From Aureimonas sp. ME7 (GTDB lineage Bacteria; Pseudomonadota; Alphaproteobacteria; Rhizobiales; Rhizobiaceae): a DNA stretch of 64,000 nt. A program made the translations under genes and the position numbers. The DNA is taken from assembly GCF_903970965.1 (NCBI RefSeq), contig NZ_CAJCKW010000002.1:540597-604596 (forward strand), given 5' to 3'. Shown here piece by piece: positions 17,620 through 26,751 of this stretch. Position 1 is the stretch's first letter. Every line of letters starts with the position of its first letter. The notes beneath the pieces are model-generated. The model saw nothing but the letters and a program-made list of their open reading frames with translations, was not told the origin of the DNA and did no database searches.

Positions 17620-17645
17620 AAGGGCGCCCTCCACGCGCCCTTTCC
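17620..17645 (+). terminator. Hairpin terminator between convergent GNAT and WD40 genes
   Basis: An 8-bp perfect stem (AAGGGCGC with GCGCCCTT, 17620-17627/17635-17642) has a 7-nt loop. The tail is pyrimidine-rich (TTTCCC). It lies directly between convergent stops. Confidence 0.6.
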
Positions 17646-18623
17646 CTATCCCGTGATATCGACGACGCCCGCTTCTCCGCCTTCCGTGCCGAAGGCGAGG
17701 AAGCGGCCCTTCGCGTCCCAGCCGAGCGTTCGCACCGGGCTCGATCCGCCACGACGCAGCAGCGCCTCCTTTGCATCGGCAAAGCGCACCGCCAAGATCA
17801 TGCCGTCGCCGTAGCCGATCGCCACGACATCGTCGGCGGGATGGCAGGCGACCGCCGTGACGCTCGTGTCGCCGCGCGTGCCGAGCTCCAGCGGCCCCTT
17901 GCCCATCGGCCCGTCCTTTCCGGAGAAAGGCCAGAGGATCGCGGCGGGCGCGCCGGACGTCGCCAGGAACTTGCCCTTGGCAGACCAGGACCAGCTCTTC
18001 ACCTTCTGCGGGTAGCCGGTCATCCGCATATGCTTGCCGTCGTCGAGCCGCCAGCCGTGCAGGGCGTTTTCCTGCATCACGGTGACGAGGAAGCGCCCGT
18101 CCGGCGAGAACAGGGCGCCGGTATGCGCGCCCTTCCATTCGAGGTTCTGGGGAAGGGCGTCGGTGCCGGCGAAGAAGAGCGACGCGCCGTCATAGCGCGC
18201 GGTCGCGAGCCGTAGCCCCTTGGGCGCGAAGGCGACGTCCTCCACCGTGCGCGGATGGACGAACTCGCGCACGGTCCCCTTCCCGTCGCGCACGAAGGCC
18301 GCGCGGCCGACACCGTAGCCGATCGCCCCGTTCGGCCCGCCAGCGACGCTGGAGACCCATTTGCGCCCGGCGGACGCGACCTCGGCCATCTGCCGGTCGG
18401 CCCCGGTCGCCACCACGCGCCCGTCCTCGCCGCCCGACAGGAGGCGCGGCGCGAACGGGTCGAAACGGGCGCAGAGAAGCCCGCCCTCGTGGCCTTCCAG
18501 CACGGTTTCCCCACCGGCGGGAAAACGGATCGTGCCGTCGGCCAACGCGAAGACGGGCTCGTCCTTGAGGAAGCCCGCCGTTTCGACATGGCCTTCGAAC
18601 GAATAAGGGGCGATCTGCGGCAT
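17646..18623 (-). CDS. WD40-repeat protein coupled to the CobW-family gene
   Basis: The 325-residue protein is made of about seven degenerate WD40-like blades (for example LLCARFDPFAPRLLSGGEDGRVV, VKSWSWSAKGKFLATSGAPAAILW, VRTLGWDAKGRFLAFGTEGGEAGVVD) and should fold as a beta-propeller with no enzymatic motif. There is no signal peptide, so it is cytoplasmic. Its ATG shares one base with the stop of the upstream CobW-family gene (TGATG), a sign of translational coupling. Adjacent WD40 and COG0523 genes recur in Rhizobiales, so the propeller may be a partner or target of the metallochaperone. Confidence 0.85.
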   Translation of the reverse strand: MPQIAPYSFEGHVETAGFLKDEPVFALADGTIRFPAGGETVLEGHEGGLLCARFDPFAPRLLSGGEDGRVVATGADRQMAEVASAGRKWVSSVAGGPNGAIGYGVGRAAFVRDGKGTVREFVHPRTVEDVAFAPKGLRLATARYDGASLFFAGTDALPQNLEWKGAHTGALFSPDGRFLVTVMQENALHGWRLDDGKHMRMTGYPQKVKSWSWSAKGKFLATSGAPAAILWPFSGKDGPMGKGPLELGTRGDTSVTAVACHPADDVVAIGYGDGMILAVRFADAKEALLRRGGSSPVRTLGWDAKGRFLAFGTEGGEAGVVDITG

Positions 18624-19759
18624 CAGGCGGGCTGCGTCTCGCGCGACTTGGCGGCGCAAGACTGGAACTCGGCTTCCAGGCGCTTGGCGTCGAGCTCGCG
18701 ACCGATGAAGACGAGCCGGCTTTCGCGCGTCTCCCCGTCCCGCCACGGGCGCTGGTGGTCGCCCTCGACGATCATGTGGACGCCCTGCACCACGTAGCGC
18801 TCCGGGTCGCCCTTGAAGGCGATGATGCCCTTGAGGCGCAGGATGTTCGGCCCTTCCGTCTGGGTCAGGTTCTGAATCCAGGGAAAGAACCGGTTCTGAT
18901 CCAGCTCGCCGCCGCGTAGCGAGATCGAGGTCACCGTCACGTCGTGAATCGCGGCGACCTCGCCGTGGTGATGATGGTGGTCGTGCCCGTGGTCATGATC
19001 GTGACCATGGTGATCGTGGTCATGGCCGTGGTGATCGTGATGGTGGTGATCGTGGCCGCAGTCCGGCCCGCAGACATGGTCGTCATGGGCGTGCGCGGCC
19101 TGTTCCAGGAAGTCCGGGTCCCCATCTAGAACGCGCTGAAGGTCGAAGGCGCCCTGCCCCAGCACCTTGCTCAGCGCGATGGCGGAACGCTCGGTGCGGT
19201 GGATCACGGCGCCGGGATTGATCGCGCGCACCGTCGCCTCCACGCGGGCAAGTTCCTCCGGGGTCACAAGGTCGGTCTTGTTCAGAAGAACGACGTCGGC
19301 GAAGGCGATCTGGTCTTCGGCTTCGCGCGAATCCTTAAGGCGCAGCGGCAGGTGCTTGGCGTCCACCAGCGCGACCACGGCGTCGAGCTTGGTCTTGGCG
19401 CGCACGTCCTCGTCCATGAAGAAGGTCTGCGCCACCGGCACCGGGTCGGCGAGGCCCGTCGTTTCCACGATGATCGCGTCGAAGCGGCCGGAGCGCTTGG
19501 TCAGGTTTTCGACGACGCGCACGAGATCGCCCCGAACGGTGCAGCAGATGCATCCGTTGTTCATCTCGTAGATTTCCTCGTCGGTCTCGACGATGAGGTC
19601 GTTGTCGATCCCGATCTCGCCGAACTCGTTGACGATCACGGCGTAGCGCTTGCCGTGGTCCTCCGACAGGATGCGGTTGAGGAGCGTCGTCTTGCCGGAG
19701 CCGAGATAGCCGGTCAAAACGGTGACGGGGATCTGGGCGCTTTGATTCGTGTCGGACAT
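18623..19759 (-). CDS. CobW/COG0523 GTP-binding zinc metallochaperone-like protein
   Basis: The 378-residue GTPase has Walker A GYLGSGKT (17-24), the COG0523 metal motif CICC (70-73), Walker B/switch region [11 protein letters not shown] and NKTD (160-163). A long His/Asp-rich loop occupies 224-266 (about 25 His, mostly in HD/HH repeats), and the CobW C-terminal domain follows. Such proteins deliver zinc (ZNG1/ZigA-like) or cobalt to client enzymes in the cytoplasm. AAGGAGG 7 nt before the ATG at 19759 fixes the start. It lies between a creatininase-family metalloenzyme gene (45 nt upstream) and a WD40 gene, both same-strand. Confidence 0.93.
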   Translation of the reverse strand: MSDTNQSAQIPVTVLTGYLGSGKTTLLNRILSEDHGKRYAVIVNEFGEIGIDNDLIVETDEEIYEMNNGCICCTVRGDLVRVVENLTKRSGRFDAIIVETTGLADPVPVAQTFFMDEDVRAKTKLDAVVALVDAKHLPLRLKDSREAEDQIAFADVVLLNKTDLVTPEELARVEATVRAINPGAVIHRTERSAIALSKVLGQGAFDLQRVLDGDPDFLEQAAHAHDDHVCGPDCGHDHHHHDHHGHDHDHHGHDHDHGHDHHHHHGEVAAIHDVTVTSISLRGGELDQNRFFPWIQNLTQTEGPNILRLKGIIAFKGDPERYVVQGVHMIVEGDHQRPWRDGETRESRLVFIGRELDAKRLEAEFQSCAAKSRETQPA

Positions 19760-19803
19760 CGGGATGCCTCCTTGTCTGGAGCGCCCGATATAGGCCCATC
19801 GTT

Positions 19804-20610
19804 TCAGTTTTGCACGGGTGCCGGCGGCCATTTGAGAGCAGCGATATCGGCGAGCAGCGCCGCGAAGCCGGCGGACTGGTGATCCGCGATCGCCGCGCCG
19901 ATCTCCGCCGTGGCGGACGTCCCGTCGCCGACCGTTCCGACGGGGTTCAGATCTTCCGCGAGCCAGCCGAAGCCGAGCCGCCCGTGAGCGCGCAGATGCG
20001 TGCGCTCCGCGATCAGCCGGGACTGGAGCGAGGCGCGCGGCACCGTCCGCTCGAGGCGCACGAGATCGGGGCGGAACGCCATCATCAAGGCGGTTTCCAC
20101 GAGCCCCCCGTGGATGCCGATCGCGGCCTCCCCTTCCTCGACGAGGCCGGGCGGGAGCCCAAACCTGCTCCAGGAGGCCGTGGCGCAAAGCATTCCAAAG
20201 CGGCGGCGCAGGTCGAGCGCCGCGATCTCCATGACCTGCGTGTTGCCCCCGTGGGACGAGACGATCGCCATGCGCGTGAACCCGGCGCGCGCGACGCCCT
20301 CGCCAAGCCGGATCAGCGTCTCGGCACCCGTTCGCCAATCCAGCGACAGGGTGCCGGGGAAGTTCAGGTGCTCGTCCGAGGTGCCGATTCTCAGGACCGG
20401 CAGGAACACCGCTTCGAGATCGCCCGCCAGCCGCGAGATCGTACGCGCCACCATCGCATCCGCGATCATCGCGTCGGTGCCGAGCGGCAGGTGCTCGCCG
20501 TGCTGCTCGACGGCTGCGATCGGCAGGACGGCCACCGCGCGCGCCATCGCTCCCGCCCGCTCGCGCAAGGTCGCGCTGGTCAAATCCTCGAATCGACGGG
20601 CGAGAACCAT
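19804..20610 (-). CDS. Creatininase family metal-dependent amidohydrolase
   Basis: The 268-residue protein has the creatininase (PF02633) metal motif [15 protein letters not shown] (about 32-46), [15 protein letters not shown], and the second-half Glu/His segment [11 protein letters not shown]. Members (creatininase, mycofactocin-type peptidase, FAPy deformylase) use two zinc or manganese ions. The substrate here is unknown. It is the first gene of a likely operon creatininase-CobW-WD40, so it is a natural candidate client of the adjacent metallochaperone. Confidence 0.88.
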   Translation of the reverse strand: MVLARRFEDLTSATLRERAGAMARAVAVLPIAAVEQHGEHLPLGTDAMIADAMVARTISRLAGDLEAVFLPVLRIGTSDEHLNFPGTLSLDWRTGAETLIRLGEGVARAGFTRMAIVSSHGGNTQVMEIAALDLRRRFGMLCATASWSRFGLPPGLVEEGEAAIGIHGGLVETALMMAFRPDLVRLERTVPRASLQSRLIAERTHLRAHGRLGFGWLAEDLNPVGTVGDGTSATAEIGAAIADHQSAGFAALLADIAALKWPPAPVQN

Positions 20611-20702
20611 GCTATGCCTCCGCAGCGATGCGGCAACCTTTAGGGTCCGGCGCCCCGGCTGAAAAGGCCGCGATGCGACCCGCGCGAACGGAGCGACGAC
20701 CC

Positions 20703-21173
20703 ATGAGCGGGCCGAAGAAGATCAAGGGAGCGCCCGTCGGCACCCATCTTGCCCTCGCCGCACGCGCCGTGCGCAACGCCCTGTCGCAGGAGCTTGGCGG
20801 GCGTGGTCTCTATCCCGGCCAGGACGCCGTGCTTCTGGCGATTGCCGAGGAGGACGGCATCTCCTTGAGCGATCTCGCCCGCAAGCTCAGCGTGCGCCCG
20901 CCGACGATCACCAAGACGATGACCCGCCTTTCCGCCCACGAGATCGTCGAGCGCCGCCCATCGCCAGGCGACGCGCGCCAGAGCGTCGTCCACCTGACGC
21001 CGAAGGGGCTTGGCCTCGTCGAGGAGGTGCGCGTCAGCCGGGAGGCCGTCGAGGCAAGAGCTTTGCGCGGCATCAAGCGCAAGGACGCCAAGCGGCTCCG
21101 CAAGCTCCTGCGCCGTGTCGAGGCCAACTTCGCCGACGCACCGCAATCGGCGGGCGACGATCTCGAGGCGTAG
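20703..21173 (+). CDS. MarR family transcriptional regulator
   Basis: The 156-residue protein has a MarR winged helix: the recognition helix region SLSDLARKLSVRPPTITKTMTRLSAHEIVERRPSPGDARQSVVHLTPKG is flanked by dimerisation helices. The last 30 residues are Lys/Arg- then Asp-rich. The ATG at 20703 is preceded by GGAG at 9 nt. It is divergent from the creatininase-CobW-WD40 group (92 nt gap), so it may regulate it, but I see no clear inverted repeat in the gap. Confidence 0.9.
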   Translation: MSGPKKIKGAPVGTHLALAARAVRNALSQELGGRGLYPGQDAVLLAIAEEDGISLSDLARKLSVRPPTITKTMTRLSAHEIVERRPSPGDARQSVVHLTPKGLGLVEEVRVSREAVEARALRGIKRKDAKRLRKLLRRVEANFADAPQSAGDDLEA

Positions 21174-21253
21174 ACCCCATCCGGTTGCGTTGCGGCGGGG
21201 CAGTCCTTACACCCGACGGGGCAAGGCGCGGTTTGGACATGGAACGGGCTTAG

Positions 21254-22288
21254 GTGGCGCAAAAGGTCAAACTATCGACGATCGCGGAACGGCTCGGCCT
21301 TTCGACGGCGACGGTATCCCTGGCCCTGCGCGACAGCCCTTTGGTCGCCGAAGCCACGCGCGAGCGCATCAAGGAGGAAGCGCGCACCTCCGGCTATATC
21401 TACAACCGCCGAGCAGCCAGCCTTCGCACGTCGAAGTCGGGCATCGTCGGCGTCTGCGTGCACGACATCATGAACCCGTTCTACGGCGAGATCCTGAAGG
21501 CGGTGGAGGACGAGCTCGACCGCCAGCGCCAGACCTTCGTCCTATGCAACCACTACGACGACCTGTCGAAGCAGCGCTCGTTTCTCGACACGATGCTGCA
21601 GCTCGGCGCCGACGGGCTGATCATGTCGCCCGCCATCGGCACGCCCGCCTCCGACATTCGCCTCGCCGAAGACAACGACCTGCCAGTCGCCCTGATCGCG
21701 CGCACGGTGGAAGGCTCGGGCGTCGCTTCGTTTCGCGGCGACGACGCCTACGGCATGTCGCTCGTCGTGCGCCACCTGATCGACGAGGGCCACCGCTCCA
21801 TTGCCCTCGTCGGCGGCACGGAGCAGACCTCAACCGGCCGCGACCGCGCGCAAGGATATCGCGATGCGCTGCGTCAAGCCGGCATCGACTTCCGCCCGGA
21901 ATGGTGGATCCAGGGCCCGCGCTCGCGCCATTCCGGCTTCGACGCGGCGGCCGAGTTCCTCCAGCTTCCTGGCCGGCCGGATGCCGTCGTCTGCTTTTCC
22001 GATCTCGTCGCGCTGGGTCTGATGTACGGCCTGTCGCGCGCCGGCGTGCGGCCCGGCGTCGATATCGCAGTGTGCGGCTACGACGATATCGACGAGGCCG
22101 CCATCGCCATGCCCCCCCTTACCACCGTCGCCAACGGGCAGACCGAAGTCGGTCAGCGCGCGGCCGACGCGCTTCTGGCGCGCCTCGCCGGCCAGCCGGC
22201 GGAGGAGCGGCTGGAACTGATCAAGCCCGAACTGCGCATCCGCTCCTCCAGCGTCCTTCGCGGGGCGGACCCGTCCTCACCCGCCTGA
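21254..22288 (+). CDS. LacI family transcriptional regulator
   Basis: The 344-residue protein has a typical LacI helix-turn-helix (KLSTIAERLGLSTATVSLALRDSPLVAEATRERI, about 6-39), the hinge, and a periplasmic-binding-like effector domain with GLIMSPAIGT, SFRGDDAYGMSLVVRHLIDEGHR and VCGYDDIDEAAIAMPPLTTV. The start is a GTG. It is followed after 19 nt by a 2-hydroxyacid dehydrogenase gene on the same strand, so its ligand may be a sugar acid or hydroxyacid handled by that enzyme. Confidence 0.93.
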   Translation: MAQKVKLSTIAERLGLSTATVSLALRDSPLVAEATRERIKEEARTSGYIYNRRAASLRTSKSGIVGVCVHDIMNPFYGEILKAVEDELDRQRQTFVLCNHYDDLSKQRSFLDTMLQLGADGLIMSPAIGTPASDIRLAEDNDLPVALIARTVEGSGVASFRGDDAYGMSLVVRHLIDEGHRSIALVGGTEQTSTGRDRAQGYRDALRQAGIDFRPEWWIQGPRSRHSGFDAAAEFLQLPGRPDAVVCFSDLVALGLMYGLSRAGVRPGVDIAVCGYDDIDEAAIAMPPLTTVANGQTEVGQRAADALLARLAGQPAEERLELIKPELRIRSSSVLRGADPSSPA

Positions 22289-22307
22289 CAGATCCCAAGG
22301 AAACGCC

Positions 22308-23291
22308 GTGACCTCCAGTTCTCCCACCGTTCTCGTCTTCGGCCCCTACAACGGCGACGGGATCGCCGAGCTCGAAAAGCGCTTCACGGTGCGCAAGCTG
22401 GAAACACGCGATCTTTCCGGGTTGAGCGAGGCCGAGCGGGCGGAGGTGAACGCGGTGGCGGTGGCGGGCCACATTCCCAACTCGGCGATCGACGCCCTGC
22501 CCCATCTCGAGATCATCGGCCATTTCGGCGTCGGCTACGACGGGGTCGACGCCGCCCATGCCGCGACGCGCGGCGTCGCGGTGACCAACACGCCGGATGT
22601 CCTGACCGAGGAAGTCGCCGACACGACGCTCGGCCTCCTTCTGATGACCGTGCGCGAGTTGGGTCGGGCCGAGGAGCACGCCCGGTCCGGCCGCTGGGAA
22701 ACGGACGGCGCCTACCCGCTCACCCGCTTCAGCCTGCGCGGCAAGACCGCCGGCATCATGGGCCTCGGGCGCATCGGGCTCGCCATCGCCAAGCGCCTCG
22801 AGGCCTTCGGGGTCACGATCCGCTATCACAACCGCTCACAGCGCACCGACGTGACCTATGGCTACGACGACACGTTGGAAGGTCTGGCGAAGGCGGTGGA
22901 CATCCTGATCGTCGCCGCGCCCGGCGGCGCGTCCACGGAAAAGGCGGTGAATGCCGCCGTGCTCGGCGCGCTCGGCTCCGACGGGATCTTCATCAATATC
23001 GGCCGCGGCTCGACGGTGGACGAGCCGGCCCTGATCGAGGCGCTCGAAAAGGGCACGATCGCGCGCGCCGGGCTCGACGTCTTTGCCGACGAGCCGCGCA
23101 TTCCCGAAGCCCTGCGCAAGCTCGACAACGTCGTTCTCCTGCCGCATGTCGCCTCCGCCTCGCGCGATACGCGCCGGGCCATGGGCCAACTCGTCGCCGA
23201 CAACCTGTCGGCGTGGTTCGCCGGCGACGCGCTGCCGACGACGGTGCCCGAAAGCGACAAGGCGGGCCTCACCCAGCGCAAGAAAAGTTGA
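22308..23291 (+). CDS. D-isomer-specific 2-hydroxyacid dehydrogenase (hydroxypyruvate/glyoxylate reductase-like)
   Basis: The 327-residue protein has the D-2-hydroxyacid dehydrogenase layout: the substrate-binding loop GHFGVGYDGVD, the Rossmann motif GLGRIGLAIAKRL, and the catalytic Arg-Glu-His set in NIGRGSTVDE, DVFADEP and LLPHVASAS. It would reduce glyoxylate, hydroxypyruvate or another 2-keto acid with NAD(P)H in the cytoplasm. It begins with GTG after AAGGA at 6 nt and is co-oriented with the LacI regulator. Confidence 0.9.
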   Translation: MTSSSPTVLVFGPYNGDGIAELEKRFTVRKLETRDLSGLSEAERAEVNAVAVAGHIPNSAIDALPHLEIIGHFGVGYDGVDAAHAATRGVAVTNTPDVLTEEVADTTLGLLLMTVRELGRAEEHARSGRWETDGAYPLTRFSLRGKTAGIMGLGRIGLAIAKRLEAFGVTIRYHNRSQRTDVTYGYDDTLEGLAKAVDILIVAAPGGASTEKAVNAAVLGALGSDGIFINIGRGSTVDEPALIEALEKGTIARAGLDVFADEPRIPEALRKLDNVVLLPHVASASRDTRRAMGQLVADNLSAWFAGDALPTTVPESDKAGLTQRKKS

Positions 23292-23386
23292 GCGGGGTTT
23301 CCTCCACCTTCGCGACGGCGTAATCCAGCCTCGCGTTACGCTGCACTGCGATAACGCCCTTCGTTCGAAACTCGAGGAGACGGCCG

Positions 23387-24505
23387 ATGTCCGATCTCTG
23401 GCGCTCGAAACGATGGCGTTCCCTTCGCTGGGGAGCGGGTTTGTCCGCTCTCCTTTCCAGCGGGTTCGCTTTCGCGCCTTCCCCTTCCTGGTCCGCGTCC
23501 TCCGCTTCGGTGGAGGCCAGCCTGTCATTGGCCGGAAACCTCGCCAGCCGTGCCGGCGCGCGCATCAACCGCCGCATCGAGGCGATCCGCGATCCGTCGA
23601 TCGTCGAGATGTCCGGCGTCGATTTCGACCTGCGTTTGGCCAAGGTCGAGGCCGACCGGACCCTGGATCCCTTTCTGGAAGAGCCGATCCTCGCTCTTCC
23701 CCCCTTGTTCTTCGACGACGCCTTCGAGGGCCGGCCCCATCCGGCCCGTGAGTTGGAGGTACGGCGAAAGCGCGAAAGCAAGGGATCGGTGGACCTTTGG
23801 GGCAACGGCGAGATCGAGTTCGGCCGCAGCCTCGACGGCATGCTCGCAGCCGCAGCCTCCAACGCCGATCTGGCGACAGGCGTCGATCTTTCCCTATCGA
23901 AGACGCGCGCGGCCGGCGCCTCGCTGGCGGTCAACCGAGCCTTCGACGCAGGCGTCGGCGCCTTGAGCCTTCCCAGCGTCTCGGGCTACGGCACCTTCGC
24001 GATCGGCGAGACGGGCTATCTCGATCTCGCAACCGGGCTCGGCGTCCTGCGCAACGACGCGCGCCCGGACGAGGGTTCGCTGACAGGCGGCGAAGTCGGC
24101 TTTGCCACGGCGACCTTCGGCAATCGCGATCGGCTGGGCGCGATCACGCTGTTTCGATATGGCCGCCTGGAATCCACACTGGTCCGGGCCGACTTCGGCA
24201 CGGGTGCCGATGGCGAGGAAGGCCGCGTCTGGGCCAACCGCACCCTCGGAGTTGCGGGCCTGAAGGCCGACGCCGACTGGAGGCAATGGGGCACGACGCT
24301 CTCCCCGAGCCTTCGCGTGGAAGTCTCGCAGGATCTGGCGAATGCCCAGCATTTCGGCGCCTACGCCAAACGGGAATGGTTGGTGGCGCCCGAGGTTGGG
24401 GCCGAGTTCGCACCGGGTTGGACGGCGAAGCTGGAGCATCGCGCGCGCTTCGGCCAAGTCGAGAACACGCGGGCCGTGGAACTGCGCCTGCAGGCGACGT
24501 TCTGA
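23387..24505 (+). CDS. Exported beta-barrel-like protein of no recognised family
   Basis: The 372-residue protein starts with a basic, Trp/Arg-rich stretch and a hydrophobic segment (about 15-32), consistent with a long signal peptide. Residues 40-140 are charged and probably helical. From about 130 onward it alternates polar and hydrophobic residues in short Gly-turned strands (GYGTFAIGETGYLDLATGLGVLR, GAITLFRYGRLEST) and ends in RLQATF. A C-terminal phenylalanine after an amphipathic strand is the outer membrane assembly (Bam) signal. I do not recognise the family; an autotransporter- or porin-like barrel is the best inference. Confidence 0.65.
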   Translation: MSDLWRSKRWRSLRWGAGLSALLSSGFAFAPSPSWSASSASVEASLSLAGNLASRAGARINRRIEAIRDPSIVEMSGVDFDLRLAKVEADRTLDPFLEEPILALPPLFFDDAFEGRPHPARELEVRRKRESKGSVDLWGNGEIEFGRSLDGMLAAAASNADLATGVDLSLSKTRAAGASLAVNRAFDAGVGALSLPSVSGYGTFAIGETGYLDLATGLGVLRNDARPDEGSLTGGEVGFATATFGNRDRLGAITLFRYGRLESTLVRADFGTGADGEEGRVWANRTLGVAGLKADADWRQWGTTLSPSLRVEVSQDLANAQHFGAYAKREWLVAPEVGAEFAPGWTAKLEHRARFGQVENTRAVELRLQATF

Positions 24506-24668
24506 GCGCGCGCGGACCGCTCGTTAACCTTCGGGTAAGATTAATGATGTGATACTGCCAGCCTGTTCGCCCGCCCCCCATTCGTTCGGGAGCCGTCGCT
24601 CCTTCGGGGCCGCGGGCCAATCAAGGTGTTCGTGCCGCCTGGCAACGCGGCGCATTCGGAGATGGGTC

Positions 24669-25109
24669 ATGAGATTTGCAGCCGTGGCGCTCGGCGTCGG
24701 GTTCGTCGGTACGCTCCTCGCCAACCTGCCCACCCATTCGGATGCCGCTGCCGAAAGCCTCGTGGCGGCCATGCGCCCGTCGATGGAGATCACCGGCTCG
24801 GTGGCGCCCGCCTCTCACGAGCCGTTGGCCGCCGTGCGGCTGATCGACCTGCGCTCGGGTGCGACCTGCAAGCTCGCCGGCCCGGCCGAAGCCGACGAAG
24901 GCTTCCGTCGCATCCCCGTCGGGCCGGCCTGCGCCTCCTCGCCCGACCTCGCCCGCGTCGCCTATTGGAAGACGATGCAGGACGGTTCGCTGATCATGGC
25001 GGACGGCGGCGGCGAAACCGTCCTGGAGTTCATTCCCGGCGACGGCGTCCTCTACGAATCCGTCTATCCGTCCAACGCGCTGATCACGATCGTTCCCGCG
25101 CGCAGCTGA
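24669..25109 (+). CDS. Small exported protein resembling AprI/Inh metalloprotease inhibitors
   Basis: The 146-residue protein has an N-terminal hydrophobic signal segment (1-20). Its second half has the Inh-like pattern: a strand ending SGATCKL (Cys67), a second Cys at 88, then VAYWKTMQDGSLIMAD and ETVLEF. This resembles the eight-stranded AprI/Inh beta-barrel that inhibits secreted metalloproteases. Length and spacing fit, but the typical Trp near the first Cys is absent, so I keep this as a resemblance. GGAG 7 nt before the ATG at 24669 sets the start. The upstream gap has a TTAACC-TTC-GGGTAA hairpin (24526-24540). Confidence 0.55.
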   Translation: MRFAAVALGVGFVGTLLANLPTHSDAAAESLVAAMRPSMEITGSVAPASHEPLAAVRLIDLRSGATCKLAGPAEADEGFRRIPVGPACASSPDLARVAYWKTMQDGSLIMADGGGETVLEFIPGDGVLYESVYPSNALITIVPARS

Positions 25110-25112
25110 CCT

Positions 25113-25784
25113 CTAGCGCCGCGCCTGGGCGAGCGAGCGGATCTGGCGTCCGTCGGCGGTGAAGTTTTCCGGAGCCAGCCAGGCTTCGAAGCCCGCCTTC
25201 ACCCGCGGCCATTCGCGATCCACGATCGAGTACCATGCGGTGTCCCGGTTGTGCCCCTTCACCACCATGTGCTGGCGAAACAGGCCCTCGAAGGTGAAGC
25301 CGAGGCGCTCGGCCGCCCTCTTCGAAGGTGCGTTGCGGTCGTTGCACTTCCATTCCAGCCGCCGATAGCCGAGCTCGTCGAACACCCGCGAGAAGAGAAG
25401 CAGGAACGCCTCGCTGGCCGCCCGCGTCTGCTGGAGACTGGGGCCGAGGCAGATATGGCCGATCTCGGCGACGCCATTCGCGGGGTCGAGCCGCATCAGC
25501 GCCATGACGCCTTCCGCCTGCCCCGAGGCAGCCGGCACGATCGCGTGGAACAGCGGGTCGGGCGTCAGGTAGGTGGAGTTGGCGAAGCGGCCGAAATCCT
25601 CCGGCGATCCGAACGGGCCATAGGCGAGATAGTCCCACAGACGGTCGTGCCCGGCAAAGGCGGCATGAAGCTCGGCGAAGCGGCGCGCGTCGCGGATCGG
25701 CTCGACGCGCACGTGCTCCCCGACGATCGATGCGCGGCCCGGCAGTTCGCGCGGGCTCCAATGGGTCAGATCCTGCACGCTCAC
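25113..25784 (-). CDS. GNAT family acetyltransferase (RimJ/RimL-like)
   Basis: The 223-residue protein matches the RimJ/RimL-type GNAT fold: an N-terminal VRVEPIRDARRFAELHAAF, the acetyl-CoA region EIGHICLGPSLQQTRAASEAF, and the diagnostic YRRLEWKCNDRNAPSKRAAERLGFTFEGLFRQHMVVKGHNRDTAWYS. It would acetylate a protein N-terminus or small amine. The GTG start at 25784 overlaps the stop of the upstream esterase by 4 nt (GTGA), so the two are translationally coupled. Confidence 0.88.
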   Translation of the reverse strand: MSVQDLTHWSPRELPGRASIVGEHVRVEPIRDARRFAELHAAFAGHDRLWDYLAYGPFGSPEDFGRFANSTYLTPDPLFHAIVPAASGQAEGVMALMRLDPANGVAEIGHICLGPSLQQTRAASEAFLLLFSRVFDELGYRRLEWKCNDRNAPSKRAAERLGFTFEGLFRQHMVVKGHNRDTAWYSIVDREWPRVKAGFEAWLAPENFTADGRQIRSLAQARR

Positions 25785-26650
25785 CTCGATCGCTCTCCCA
25801 GGAAGCGGATGACATCCTCGCGCAGTTGCGCATTGCCGAGCGGCAGCGCGGTCGCGAGCGAGGTGACCGTACCCACGTGATCGAGGCTCGGATAGAGCTT
25901 GAGCGTCACCGGAACCCTCGCGCGCTCCAGCGCCCGTGTCAGCGAGCGGGCGTTTTCCGGATCGACGGTCGTGTCCTTCAGCCCGTGCGCGACGAAGCTC
26001 GGGGGCGCGCTGCGCGTGACGAAGCGCACCGGCTGGCTGTCGCCGCGCGTGGCTTGCGGAAAGATCCGTTTGTAGCGCTCTTCCTTCAGGGGCAGGAAGT
26101 CGTAGGGTCCCGACAAGCCGACGAAGCCTCGCAGATCGCCGGCGTTTGCGCCCGCCCGCGCGAGGTATCGTTTGTCGTAGCTGAGAAGCGCCGCAATTTG
26201 GGCGCCCGCCGAATGCCCCATCAGGAACACGGGATGCCGCCCGGCCGGAACGCCCTCGCCGCCTTCGCGCATCAGCCGTTCCACCACGGCCACAGCCTTC
26301 GCGCCGTCCTCGACGAAGCCGGGAAAGCGCACCGCCGGATAGACCCGGTAGTCCGGGATGGCGACGATGTATCCCGCCGAGGCAAGGGATTGCCCCACGA
26401 AGGGGTAGATCGACTTCGAACCAGAATCCCAGCTGCCGCCGTAGAAGAACACGACCACGGGCGTTCTCGCCGTGGCGCCGTTCGGCACGTAGAGATCGAA
26501 CGTGCCGCGATCGCCCGGCATGTATCTGAGGCCACGCACCGTCTCGAAACCGGACCGGCTGGTGACGGCGTTCAGAACGGCGGCGCCGGAGCAGGCGGCC
26601 AGAACGCTCGCCACGGCGGCGAGCGACAGGAAACGCAGAAGAAAACGCAA
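25781..26650 (-). CDS. Alpha/beta hydrolase lipoprotein (BD-FAE/carboxylesterase-like)
   Basis: The 289-residue protein begins with a lipoprotein signal ending LAAC (Cys20), so it is anchored to a membrane. The hydrolase domain has the oxyanion segment FFYGGSWDSG (68-77), the nucleophile elbow GHSAG (Ser147), a likely acid in KDTTVDPEN (Asp226 or 230) and His258 in SLDHVG. Related enzymes hydrolyse carboxylic esters or kynurenine formamide. The downstream GNAT gene is coupled to it by a 4-nt overlap. Confidence 0.88.
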   Translation of the reverse strand: MRFLLRFLSLAAVASVLAACSGAAVLNAVTSRSGFETVRGLRYMPGDRGTFDLYVPNGATARTPVVVFFYGGSWDSGSKSIYPFVGQSLASAGYIVAIPDYRVYPAVRFPGFVEDGAKAVAVVERLMREGGEGVPAGRHPVFLMGHSAGAQIAALLSYDKRYLARAGANAGDLRGFVGLSGPYDFLPLKEERYKRIFPQATRGDSQPVRFVTRSAPPSFVAHGLKDTTVDPENARSLTRALERARVPVTLKLYPSLDHVGTVTSLATALPLGNAQLREDVIRFLGERSR

Positions 26651-26751
26651 GAGGAGCCGCCCCGCATCCGAAGGGAAAGTCTCCGGTCAGATGGAACGGG
26701 CGGCCGCCCGGACCAGCCACTCTTCGTCGCGGCTGCGCTTCTTTTCCCGCC

